Of a stretch of DNA of 64,000 bases, positions 8,782 to 16,525 are shown one piece after another. The translations under genes were made by a program, and so were the position numbers. The stretch is taken from contig NZ_JAUHJR010000008.1 of NCBI RefSeq assembly GCF_030412915.1, forward strand, positions 1-64,000, in the 5' to 3' direction. How positions within the stretch are numbered: the first letter of the stretch is position 1; every line of letters starts with the position of its first letter. The stretch is from Nocardioides abyssi. Its GTDB lineage: Bacteria; Actinomycetota; Actinomycetes; Propionibacteriales; Nocardioidaceae. Under the pieces are notes generated by a model. It was not told where the DNA came from. It worked only from the letters and a program-made list of their open reading frames with translations, and made no database searches.

Positions 8782-8916
8782 ATGAGCATCGACATCGACG
8801 TCACCGAGAACCAGTCGTCCGCGGTAGCCGAGGCCTCGGAGGCGTCCGAGGCCGCCCAGGCGCAGGACGACTTCCCGATCGGCATGCTCGCCAACCCGAT
8901 CCGCACCCGGATCTGA
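8782..8916 (+). CDS. 44-residue peptide upstream of an SPL-family radical SAM enzyme, possible modified-peptide precursor
   Basis: ATG at 8782 preceded by GTTGAGGA, ending TGA at 8916. The peptide has an acidic, Ala/Ser/Glu-rich first part (SIDIDVTENQSSAVAEASEA) and then DDFPIGMLANPIRTRI, a short hydrophobic/basic tail without Cys. A leader-plus-short-core layout next to a radical SAM enzyme is the arrangement of RiPP (ribosomally made, enzymatically modified) peptide clusters. That reading is inference: I do not recognise the peptide family, and a regulatory or chance small ORF is possible. The high-GC codon usage and the ribosome-binding site favour a real gene. Confidence 0.55.
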   Translation: MSIDIDVTENQSSAVAEASEASEAAQAQDDFPIGMLANPIRTRI

Positions 8917-8921
8917 CCCCC

Positions 8922-8941
8922 GCCCCGGGACTGTCCGGGGC
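8922..8941 (+). promoter_or_regulatory. GC hairpin between the small peptide and the radical SAM gene
   Basis: GCCCCGG (8922-8928) pairs perfectly with CCGGGGC (8935-8941) around a six-base loop. It begins five bases after the peptide stop and ends 19 bases before the enzyme start. No T-tract follows, so it may be a partial terminator or a transcript-stabilising hairpin that lets the upstream peptide be made in excess. Confidence 0.45.
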
Positions 8942-8959
8942 CGCTCGCGTGTTGGACAG

Positions 8960-10039
8960 GTGATGACGACACGCACCCATGCCGAGCGGATGCTCGACGT
9001 CAGGACGATCTTCCACGAGCCGGACATCGAGTCCTACCCCCGCGGCGCCGAGATCCTGGCCCGCTTCCCCGACGCCGAACGGGTGCCGGTGCTCTCGCAC
9101 CAGGCGATCCCCGGTCTCTACGGCAACGAGGGCAACGTCGAGGACTGGGTCCGCAACAAGCGCGAGGTGCTCGTGCTCGGCGTGAAGAAGTCGTTGAGCG
9201 CCCGGCCGAACGGCCGCAGCTCCGACTTCATCGCCCCCTCGACGTCCAACGGCTGCGCGATGGCCTGCTCCTACTGCTACGTCCCCCGCCGCAAGGGCTA
9301 CGCGAACCCGATCACCGCGTTCGTCAACATCGAGAAGATCCTCGGCTACCTCGAGCGCCACGCCGGCCGCCAGGGCCCCAAGACCGTGCCGAACCAGTGC
9401 GACCCGGTCGACTTGGTCTACGACCTCGGCGAGAACGGCGACTGCTCGGTCGACGCGCTGTTCAGCGACAACGTCCGAGACCTGGTCGACCTCTACGCCC
9501 GGCTCGACGGCGCCAAGGCCAGCTTCGCCACCAAGTTCGTCAACCGCGACCTGCTCGACTGGGACCCGCGCGGCGGCACCCGTGTCCGCTTCTCGCTCAT
9601 GCCCGAGGAGATGTCGAAGCGGCTCGACCTGCGCACCTCGCGGATCGCGGATCGGATCGCCGCGATCGACGACTTCGTCGAGGCCGGCTACGAGGTGCAC
9701 CTCAACTTCAGCCCGGTCGTCGTCCACGAGGACTGGAAGGCCGAGTGGGCCGAGCTGCTCGAGCAGGTCGCCGACGGGATCGGCGACAAGGCCAAGGCCC
9801 AGCTGGCCTGCGAGGTCATCTTGCTCACCCACAACGAGCAGCTGCACGAGGTCAACCTGGGCTGGCACCCGAAGGGCGAGGAGCAGCTGTGGCGCCCCGA
9901 CCTCCAGCAGCGCAAGCGCTCCGAGAGCGGCCAGGAGAACGTCCGCTACAAGGTCGCCTGGAAGCGTCGCTGGGTCGACGAGCTCGTCGGCATGATCGGC
10001 GAGACGCTCCCCACCTGCCGGGTCCGCTACGCGTTCTGA
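8960..10039 (+). CDS. Spore photoproduct lyase-family radical SAM protein
   Basis: A 359-residue radical SAM protein of the SPL family found in actinobacteria. The 4Fe-4S/SAM motif is GCAMACSYCYVPRRKGYANP, with Cys99, Cys103 and Cys106 in the CX3CX2C spacing typical of SplB. Further Cys residues at 147 (PNQCDP) and 162 could play the role of the hydrogen-donor Cys of true SplB, but the organism type is not an endospore former. In Bacillus SplB repairs the spore photoproduct in DNA; here the substrate is unknown and could be DNA or the peptide encoded just upstream. Start is GTG 8960 or ATG 8963. A second family member lies at 25939. Confidence 0.8.
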   Translation: MMTTRTHAERMLDVRTIFHEPDIESYPRGAEILARFPDAERVPVLSHQAIPGLYGNEGNVEDWVRNKREVLVLGVKKSLSARPNGRSSDFIAPSTSNGCAMACSYCYVPRRKGYANPITAFVNIEKILGYLERHAGRQGPKTVPNQCDPVDLVYDLGENGDCSVDALFSDNVRDLVDLYARLDGAKASFATKFVNRDLLDWDPRGGTRVRFSLMPEEMSKRLDLRTSRIADRIAAIDDFVEAGYEVHLNFSPVVVHEDWKAEWAELLEQVADGIGDKAKAQLACEVILLTHNEQLHEVNLGWHPKGEEQLWRPDLQQRKRSESGQENVRYKVAWKRRWVDELVGMIGETLPTCRVRYAF

Positions 10040-10067
10040 GCGGCCGGGGGCACAGACGGACGTCGGG

Positions 10068-10168
10068 ACCGGTTCACCGGTCAACCGGTGGATTGGTGAG
10101 CTTGACCGTAGGAACGCGCGCTTGACCGACGATCCTTCATCGGTCAGGCGTGAGTCTCGTCGGTCAAG
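10068..10168. repeat. Iterated ACCGGT and inverted CTTGACCGAC repeats
   Basis: In the gap between the radical SAM gene and the convergent CYTH gene, the palindrome ACCGGT occurs three times at exact 8-base steps (10068, 10076, 10084). Downstream, CTTGACCG occurs at 10101, and CTTGACCGAC at 10121-10130 is repeated inverted at 10159-10168. No gene fits this stretch. It may be an operator cluster or a chance-accumulated intergenic repeat. Confidence 0.5.
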
Positions 10169-10233
10169 TAGCCGTGCGTCCCCCTCGGTTCATCGGCGCG
10201 GTCACGACACGGCTCGCCCAGCGGCTCGCCCGA

Positions 10234-10752
10234 TCAGCCAGCTGGTTGGGCGAGGCCGGCGCCGGTGAAGGACTCGTCGGCGGTGACGTCGCGGACGACG
10301 TCGAGCCAGGCGGGAACGGTGACGGCGGGGCCGTCGCTGCCGTCGATCTCGGCGACCGTCGTGCCGTCGGCGTGGACGTCGACGACGATGACGACGCCGT
10401 CGCGGCGGACCTTGTAGCGGGTCTTGGACAGCCCGCGGCCCGGGAGCGCGGAGAGCAGCGACCACTCGGCGTCGTTGAGGTAGAGGTTCGTGCAGGCGAC
10501 CTCGGCGGCGTCGTCGCCGAGGCGGACCTTCTGGGTCAGCTTGCGGGTGACCGTGCCGTCCGCGGCGCGGACCTCGCGCAGGCGCAGGCGGGTCCCGTCG
10601 ACGTACCGGTCGACGATCTCCACCGCCTCAGCGGTCTCAGGGGTCTCGGCCAGCTCCTCGGGCAGCGAGGCGAGGAGGTAGCGGCGCTCCCGCTCGACGA
10701 CGGCGTACTTCAGCGACACGGACACCGCGGGAGCGTACGCCGCCGACGACAT
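10234..10752 (-). CDS. CYTH-domain protein (triphosphate tunnel family)
   Basis: A 172-residue protein of the CYTH superfamily, whose members bind triphosphates with divalent metal (thiamine triphosphatase, class IV adenylate cyclase, inorganic triphosphatase). The N-terminal signature is VVERERRYLL, an ExExR version of the usual ExExK. Later strands show the alternating charged residues of the tunnel (RLRLREVR, RKLTQKVRLG, KTRYKVRRD, VVDVHADG). Start taken at ATG 10752; a GTG at 10764 adds four residues. Substrate cannot be assigned. Apparently a single gene. Confidence 0.75.
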   Translation of the reverse strand: MSSAAYAPAVSVSLKYAVVERERRYLLASLPEELAETPETAEAVEIVDRYVDGTRLRLREVRAADGTVTRKLTQKVRLGDDAAEVACTNLYLNDAEWSLLSALPGRGLSKTRYKVRRDGVVIVVDVHADGTTVAEIDGSDGPAVTVPAWLDVVRDVTADESFTGAGLAQPAG

Positions 10753-10815
10753 CGAGACGGACACCGAGACGCAGATCGCTTGTCACCGTCGGTGGGCGCC
10801 GCCAGACTCCCGAGG

Positions 10816-11892
10816 ATGACCCCGCACGAGATCGCCCGGTGGCGGTTCGCGGCCCAGCACCTCGCCGCGCCCCACGCGGCGTCGGCGACCGAGGTCGTCG
10901 CACACCTGCTGGCCGTGCAGGCCGAGAACCCGGGCCAGTCCGCCTGGGCCGTGGCCACCCGCACCGAGCAGCCCGACGCGGCCGACCTCGCCGGCCTGCT
11001 GACCAGCGGCGCGGTCATCCGCACCCACGTCCTGCGCCCGACCTGGCACCTCGTCGCGGCGGCCGACCTCACCTGGCTGCTCGAGCTGACCGCGCCGCGG
11101 GTCCGGCCGACGCTGCTGCGCCAGCTCACCGACGGCGGCTGGACGACGGCCGACCTCGACCGAGCGGTCGCGGCCGTGATGGACGCGCTGGCCGAGCGGG
11201 CCGACCGCACCCGCGACGAGGTCGGCGCAGCGCTGGCCGAGCGGGGCGTGGCGACGACCGGCCACGAGCTGATGCTGCTGCTCGGCCTCACCGAGCTCGA
11301 CCGGCTCGTCTGCAGCGGCCGGCCGACCGCGGAGGGCACGCACACCTACGCGGCGTACGCCGACCGGGTGCCCGCCGGACGCCGGCCCGACCGCGAGGAG
11401 GCGCTGGGCGAGCTCACCCGTCGGTACGTGACCGGGCACGGTCCGGCGACCGAGCGCGACCTGGCCTACTGGGCCACGCTCCCCCTCGGCGACGTGCGCC
11501 GCGGGCTCGCCGCCGCGCGCGACGACCTGGCCTGCTTCGAGCACGACGGCCGGACGTTCTGGCACGCCGCGGGCGCGACGCCGCCGACCGACGACCAGGA
11601 ACCGGCCGGGCACCTGCTGCAGCTCCTCGACGAGACCTACCGCGGCTTCCAGGACAGCCGGATGCTCATCGACGCCGCCGGCATCGTCCCGGCGGGCCGG
11701 GAGGCCGCGATCGGCATGGCGGTCGTCGACGCCCAGCTCGTCGGCCGGATGAAGCGGACCGTGGGCCGCCGGGCGCGGTTCGACGTCGTCCCCCACCGAC
11801 CGCTGGACCGGCCGGAGGTGCGGGCGCTGGAGGCCGCGGCCGCGCGGTACGCCGCGTTCCTCGGCCTCGAGCCCGACCTGCGGATCAGCTAG
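10816..11892 (+). CDS. Winged-helix DNA-binding protein of the AlkZ/HTH_42 family
   Basis: A 358-residue protein with several winged-helix units. Landmarks are HLLAVQAENPGQSAWAVATR near residue 35, RTHVLRPTWHLVAAADLTWL near residue 80, and YLTGHGPA-like RYVTGHGPATERDLAYWATL in the middle. The family includes AlkZ, a DNA glycosylase that unhooks crosslinks using a Q-x-Q pair. The equivalent position here reads Q-A-E, so catalytic activity is uncertain. ATG 10816 follows CGAGG. The stop overlaps the convergent grpB-like gene by eight bases. Confidence 0.7.
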   Translation: MTPHEIARWRFAAQHLAAPHAASATEVVAHLLAVQAENPGQSAWAVATRTEQPDAADLAGLLTSGAVIRTHVLRPTWHLVAAADLTWLLELTAPRVRPTLLRQLTDGGWTTADLDRAVAAVMDALAERADRTRDEVGAALAERGVATTGHELMLLLGLTELDRLVCSGRPTAEGTHTYAAYADRVPAGRRPDREEALGELTRRYVTGHGPATERDLAYWATLPLGDVRRGLAAARDDLACFEHDGRTFWHAAGATPPTDDQEPAGHLLQLLDETYRGFQDSRMLIDAAGIVPAGREAAIGMAVVDAQLVGRMKRTVGRRARFDVVPHRPLDRPEVRALEAAAARYAAFLGLEPDLRIS

Positions 11893-12520
11893 GCCCGGCC
11901 GTCCGCGGGTGGGGCTCGTGCGGGTGCGCCGGGTCGGCGGCCAGCGCACGCTCGTAGAGGTCGTAGACCAGCGCGGCCTTGTGGTTGTTGTAGTCCATCG
12001 CGTCGGCGAACGACCGCTCCGAGGCGATCCGCTGCTTGAACGAGCCGTACGCCGCCCGGTCGGCCGGGTCCGCGCGCAGGTGGTCGCGGAACAGCACGTG
12101 CCGCCGCGGCTCGGTCGCGCCGGGACCGAAGACGTGCACGTTGCTGACCGGGTCTGCTCCGCGGAGCATCCGGTGCTCCTCCCAGTCCGGCTCGCGCACC
12201 CGCAGGACGAACCCGGCCGCCTCGAGGTCGGGCAACCAGGCGGCCTCGTCGGCGGGGTCGGCGACGACGAGGTCGACGTCGATGACCGGCTTCGCGGGCA
12301 GGCCGGGCACCGCCGTGGAGCCGACGTGCTGGACAGCGAGCACCCGGTCGCCGAGCGCCGCGCGGAGGCGGCGCTCCACGACGGCGTACTGATCCGGCCA
12401 GGCGGGGTCGGGCGCGACGACCTCCACGGGCGGCTGCGGGGTGGCGTCGACGCGGACCGCCGCGACCGCGTCGAGGTCGGCGAGCTCGAAGGGTCGCCAC
12501 AGCGGGTGGGTGGCGCTCAT
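11885..12520 (-). CDS. GrpB family (UPF0157) nucleotidyltransferase-like protein
   Basis: A 211-residue GrpB/UPF0157 protein with a nucleotidyltransferase fold. The signature is VQHVGSTAVPGLPAKPVIDV, with the two Asp of the active-site pair in VIDVDLVV, followed by NVHVFGPG and the C-terminal YNNHKAALVYDLYERAL. The cellular role of the family is not established. ATG 12520 overlaps the end of the upstream SulP gene by four bases, so the two are probably co-transcribed. Confidence 0.85.
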   Translation of the reverse strand: MSATHPLWRPFELADLDAVAAVRVDATPQPPVEVVAPDPAWPDQYAVVERRLRAALGDRVLAVQHVGSTAVPGLPAKPVIDVDLVVADPADEAAWLPDLEAAGFVLRVREPDWEEHRMLRGADPVSNVHVFGPGATEPRRHVLFRDHLRADPADRAAYGSFKQRIASERSFADAMDYNNHKAALVYDLYERALAADPAHPHEPHPRTAGPS

Positions 12521-13983
12521 GGCAGGTTCCCCGAGAGCCGGCCGTGCATGGCGGCGCTGGCCTGGTTGAGGCCGACCAGCTCGACGGACTTGCCGCGGGC
12601 CGCGTACCGCGTGGTGACGGTGTCGAGGGTGGCCACGGTCGAGGCGTCCCACACGTGGGAGGCGGTGAGGTCGACGACGACGTGGTCGGGGTCCTCGCCG
12701 TAGCGGAAGTGCTCGTCGAGCTCGTTGCTGGAGGCGAAGAACAGCTCGCCGTCCACGACGTAGGTGACGCTGTCACCGTCGACGCGGCGCTCGACGTCGA
12801 CCAGGTGCGCGACCCGGCGGGCGAAGAGGCTCATGGCGACGAGCGTGCCGACGACGACGCCGATCGCGAGGTTGTGGGTGGCGACGACGACCACGACGGT
12901 CACGACCATGACCGCGGTCTCGCTGCGCGGCATCCGTCGCAGCGTGCGCGGGTGGATCGAGTGCCAGTCGAAGGTCGCGACCGAGACCATGACCATCACC
13001 GCGACGAGCGCGGCCATCGGGATGAGGGCGACCGTGTCGCCGAGGCCCACGACGAGGACGAGCAGGAACGCGCCGGCGCAGAAGGTCGAGATCCGCGTGC
13101 GGGCGCCCGACACCTTCACGTTGATCATCGTCTGGCCGATCATCGCGCAGCCGCCCATGCCGCCGGTGAACCCGGTGACGACGTTGGCGACGCCCTGCGC
13201 CCACGACTCGCGGGTCTTGTCCGAGCCGGTGTCGGTGACGTCGTCGACGAGCTTCGCGGTCAGCAGCGACTCGAGCAGGCCGACCAGCGCCATGCCCAGC
13301 GCGTAGGGACCGATGATGCGCAGCGTCTCGAGGTCCAGCGGCACGTCCGGCAGCAGGAACGAGGGCAGGCTGTCGGGCAGCTCGCCCTCGTCGCCGACGT
13401 CGGGCAGCGAGAGGCCGGCGGCGAGCGTGACGGCCGTCAGCACGACGATCGCGACCAGCGGCGCCGGCACGACGGTGGTCAGCCGCGGCAGCAGCACGAT
13501 GACCGCCAGGCCGGCCGCCAGCATCGGGTAGACCAGCCACGGCACGTCGACCAGGTGCGGCACCTGCGCGACGAAGATCAGGATCGCCAGGGAGTTGACG
13601 AACCCGACCATCACCGAGCGCGGCACGAACCGCATCAGCCGGGCCACCCCGCCCAGGGCGAGCGCCACCTGGAGCAGGCCGGCCAGCACGACGGTGGCCA
13701 GGAAGTAGTCGACCCCGTGGTCACGGACCACCGGGGCTATGACCAGTGCGACGGCGCCCGTGGCGGCCGAGATCATCGCGGGCCGGCCGCCGAGGATCGC
13801 GGTCGTCACCGCCATCGTGAACGACGCGTAGAGGCCGAGCCGCGGGTCGACCCCGGCGATGATGGAGAACGAGATCGCCTCGGGGATCAGCGCCAGGGCC
13901 ACCACCAGGCCCGCGAGCACCTCGGTGCGCAGCAGGCGGGGCGATCGCAGGGCGCTCCGGACGGTCGGTGCGGAGGCAGTCAC
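12517..13983 (-). CDS. SulP family anion permease with STAS domain
   Basis: A 488-residue SulP (SLC26-type) transporter. It opens with the family motif LVVALALIPEAISFSIIAGV and has about ten or more hydrophobic helices through residue 390. GGMGGCAMIGQTMINVKVSG is the conserved cytoplasmic/TM region. The C-terminal STAS domain (VDGELFFASSNELDEHF, VVVDLTASHVWD) is present. Substrate (sulfate, bicarbonate or another anion) is not predictable. Start is GTG 13983; grpB-like overlaps its stop. Confidence 0.88.
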   Translation of the reverse strand: MTASAPTVRSALRSPRLLRTEVLAGLVVALALIPEAISFSIIAGVDPRLGLYASFTMAVTTAILGGRPAMISAATGAVALVIAPVVRDHGVDYFLATVVLAGLLQVALALGGVARLMRFVPRSVMVGFVNSLAILIFVAQVPHLVDVPWLVYPMLAAGLAVIVLLPRLTTVVPAPLVAIVVLTAVTLAAGLSLPDVGDEGELPDSLPSFLLPDVPLDLETLRIIGPYALGMALVGLLESLLTAKLVDDVTDTGSDKTRESWAQGVANVVTGFTGGMGGCAMIGQTMINVKVSGARTRISTFCAGAFLLVLVVGLGDTVALIPMAALVAVMVMVSVATFDWHSIHPRTLRRMPRSETAVMVVTVVVVVATHNLAIGVVVGTLVAMSLFARRVAHLVDVERRVDGDSVTYVVDGELFFASSNELDEHFRYGEDPDHVVVDLTASHVWDASTVATLDTVTTRYAARGKSVELVGLNQASAAMHGRLSGNLP

Positions 13984-14039
13984 AAGCCGATGACGTTACC
14001 GCCGCGGCGTACGCCGTCCCGCATCGTCGGCGGGCGGGC

Positions 14040-14696
14040 TCAGCGGGTCGTGCCGTACTTCCCGCGGTAGAACAGCAGCGGGTCCACCGGCGCGTCCTCG
14101 GGCGCGGTGGCCAGGTGGAGCACCCGGCCGATGACGACCCAGTGGTCGCCGGCTTCGTGCACCGCGTGGACGCTGCAGTCGACGTGGGCCAGCGAGCCCT
14201 CGAGCACCGGCGAGCCGGTGGCCTCGGAGGGGTGCCAGGCGACGCCGGCGAACTTGTCGGTGCCGCGGCTGGCCATCTGGTTGGACAGCTCGGCCTGGCC
14301 GTCGGCGAGGAAGTTGACGCAGAACCGGCCCGAGCGCTGGATCAGCGGCCACGCGCGCGAGGTCTTCGCCGGGACGAAGAGCACCAGCGGCGGGTCGAGG
14401 GAGACGCTGGAGAACGACTGGCAGGTCATGCCGACCGGCTCGCCGCCGCTGGTCGCCGTGACCACGGTGACGCCGGAGGCGAAGCGGCCGAGCACGTCGC
14501 GGAAGTGACGCGCCTCGGCCTGCCGGGCCGGGTCGTCGGTGGGGACGGCCGAGCCCTCGCCGGGGCCGAGCGGCTCGATCTCGTAGGCCTCGCTGCCCAG
14601 CCAGGACGCGATCAGCTCGGGGCTGGGCCAGGTCTCGGCGGCGTTGGGGTTCATGCCGTCCGGGATGTCCGCGGAGGCCCCCGAGTGGGCTGACAT
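14040..14696 (-). CDS. hsaB: Flavin reductase HsaB
   Basis: A 218-residue flavin reductase of the HpaC type that supplies reduced FMN/FAD to the oxygenase HsaA for hydroxylation of 3-HSA in steroid ring A/B cleavage. Core motifs are FRDVLGRFASGVTVVTA, PVGMTCQSFSSVSLDPPLVL, SGRFCVNFLA and the His near the end in DHWVVIGRV. About 30 extra residues at the N-terminus compared with HsaB of mycobacteria have unknown function. Last gene of the hsaA-hsaD-hsaC-hsaB run, controlled from the KstR box at 17729. Confidence 0.88.
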   Translation of the reverse strand: MSAHSGASADIPDGMNPNAAETWPSPELIASWLGSEAYEIEPLGPGEGSAVPTDDPARQAEARHFRDVLGRFASGVTVVTATSGGEPVGMTCQSFSSVSLDPPLVLFVPAKTSRAWPLIQRSGRFCVNFLADGQAELSNQMASRGTDKFAGVAWHPSEATGSPVLEGSLAHVDCSVHAVHEAGDHWVVIGRVLHLATAPEDAPVDPLLFYRGKYGTTR

Positions 14697-14710
14697 GGTC
14701 CCCACGCTAG

Positions 14711-15613
14711 TCACTGTGCTCCGCCGCCGAAGTCGTGGCCCCAGTAGGACACGGCGGTCGACTCGCGGGCCACCCACTTGCCGTCGTCGACCTGCAGGCC
14801 GTCGGTGCCGAACTCGACGTCGAAGCCGGCGGGCGACTTCACGTAGAACGACACCATCTCGTCGTTCATGTGCCGCCCGAGGGTCGCCGAGAGCGGCGCC
14901 TTGTGCTTGCGGACCCGCTCCAGCGCGCGGCCCACGTGGTCGAGCTCGTCGACCTCGAGCATGATGTGGACGCACTTGGCCGGGTTCGGCATCGGCAGGA
15001 ACGCCAGCGAGTGGTGGCGCGGGTTGACGCCGAGGAACCGCAGCCAGACCTTCGAGCCCGGCTCCTTGCCGACGAACTCGCCGGGCATGCTCATCGAGTC
15101 GCGCAGGCGGAAGCCGAGGACGTCGGTGTAGAAGCGCAGCGCCTCGACGTCGTCGAGCACCGGGATGACGATGTGGCCCATCCCCTGGTCGCCGGTGACG
15201 AACCTCGCTGCGTACGGCGTGACGATCGGCCGGGACTCGTAGGTGATGCCGTGGAAGAGCTCGAAGACGTTGTCCCACGGGTCGGCGAACCGGATCATCT
15301 CCTGCACGCGGCGCTCGTCGAGCTCCTCCTTGGTCGCCTCGTCGAAGACGACGCCGGCCTTCTGCAGGTGCTCGCGGGCCTCCTGCAGCGCCTGGTGGTC
15401 CGCGACCTCCCAGCCGGTGGCCTCCAGCAGGTCGTGGTCGGAGGGGACGACGACGAGCCGGGCGGAGACCTCGTCGATCCGCCAGTACTGGTGGGCGGGG
15501 TTCGGCCCGCGGCCCTCGGCGAGACCGAGGACCTTGCCGGCGAAGACCTTCCACTGCTCGGGGTCGGTCGACGCCACGCGGACGTAGCCCATGGACCTGA
15601 TGCTGATGGTCAC
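14711..15613 (-). CDS. hsaC: Extradiol dioxygenase HsaC
   Basis: A 300-residue type I extradiol dioxygenase that cleaves the catechol 3,4-DHSA. Two VOC-fold domains are present. The Fe(II) ligands sit in GMGHIVIP (His), NPRHHSLAFLPMP (His) and AGFDVEFGTDG (Glu). ESTAVSYWGHDF is the conserved end. Start is GTG 15613 (protein begins with TISIRSMGYV after the start residue), overlapping hsaD by four bases. Order hsaA-hsaD-hsaC-hsaB is that of M. tuberculosis. Confidence 0.93.
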   Translation of the reverse strand: MTISIRSMGYVRVASTDPEQWKVFAGKVLGLAEGRGPNPAHQYWRIDEVSARLVVVPSDHDLLEATGWEVADHQALQEAREHLQKAGVVFDEATKEELDERRVQEMIRFADPWDNVFELFHGITYESRPIVTPYAARFVTGDQGMGHIVIPVLDDVEALRFYTDVLGFRLRDSMSMPGEFVGKEPGSKVWLRFLGVNPRHHSLAFLPMPNPAKCVHIMLEVDELDHVGRALERVRKHKAPLSATLGRHMNDEMVSFYVKSPAGFDVEFGTDGLQVDDGKWVARESTAVSYWGHDFGGGAQ

Positions 15614-16524
15614 GACGTGGCCTTTCGGGGTCGTTCGACGTGCCTGGCCAGGAACGCGGTGGTGACCTCGGCGAACTCCTCGGCCGCCTCGATCTGCGCC
15701 CAGTGCCCGCAGTTGGGGAAGACGTGCAGCTGCGCCTTGGGGATCAGCTTGAGCGCGACCACGGCGCCGTCGAGCGGGTTGACCCGGTCCTCGCGGCCCC
15801 ACGTCAGCAGCGTGTGCTTGCGCAGGCGGTGCGCCTCGCGCCATAGCATGCCGTCCTCGGCCGTCTCGGGGTTCCAGAACGACATGCCCATCGAGCGCAT
15901 CGCGTCCTGCGCGCCCGGGGCGGTCGCGTCGGCGAAGCGCTGCTCGACCAGCTCGTCGGTCACCAGCGACTGGTCGACGACCATCGTGGAGATGAACGCG
16001 CGGAGCTTCTCGCGGGTCGGGTCGGCGCCGAACTCCATCAGGCGCTTCACGCCCTCGGTCGGGTCGGCGTGGAAGATGTTGAGCGAGAGCCCACCGGGAC
16101 CCATCAGCACCAGCCGGCCGACGCGGTCGGGGTGGGTGAGCGCCAGCCGCATCGCCGTACCGCCGCCGAGGCTGTTGCCGAGCAGGTGCACCCGCTCGAT
16201 GCCGAGCTCGTCGAGCAGGCGGACGACGTGGTCCGCGGCGAACCGGTAGTAGTTGCCCACCACCGGCGGCTTGTCGGAGCCGCCGAAGCCCGGCTGGTCG
16301 ACCAGCAGCGTGCGGAAGTGCTGGGCGAAGTGCGGCAGCGCGGGACCGAAGTTCGACCACGCCGAGGCGCCGGGGCCACCGCCGTGCAGCATCACCAGCG
16401 GCAGCCCGCCACCGAGGTCGGACGGCTGGGTATCGGGGGCGGCCTCGTAGTAGTTGAGCGTCAGGTCGCCGGCCTTGGCCGAGCGGCGGACGCTCTCCTG
16501 GGCGAACCTGGTGTCGCCGGCCAC
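15610..16524 (-). CDS. hsaD: Meta-cleavage product hydrolase HsaD
   Basis: A 304-residue alpha/beta-hydrolase that hydrolyses 4,9-DSHA, the ring-fission product of HsaC, to HIP-type acid and a C5 dienoate. It has the oxyanion motif LHGGGPGASAWSNF, the nucleophile elbow GNSLGGGTAMR (Ser), Asp in TWGREDRVNP and His in NCGHWAQIE. Start is GTG 16524, one base after the hsaA stop region; longer upstream reading runs into hsaA and is out-of-family. Confidence 0.93.
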   Translation of the reverse strand: MAGDTRFAQESVRRSAKAGDLTLNYYEAAPDTQPSDLGGGLPLVMLHGGGPGASAWSNFGPALPHFAQHFRTLLVDQPGFGGSDKPPVVGNYYRFAADHVVRLLDELGIERVHLLGNSLGGGTAMRLALTHPDRVGRLVLMGPGGLSLNIFHADPTEGVKRLMEFGADPTREKLRAFISTMVVDQSLVTDELVEQRFADATAPGAQDAMRSMGMSFWNPETAEDGMLWREAHRLRKHTLLTWGREDRVNPLDGAVVALKLIPKAQLHVFPNCGHWAQIEAAEEFAEVTTAFLARHVERPRKATS

Positions 16525-16525
16525 G

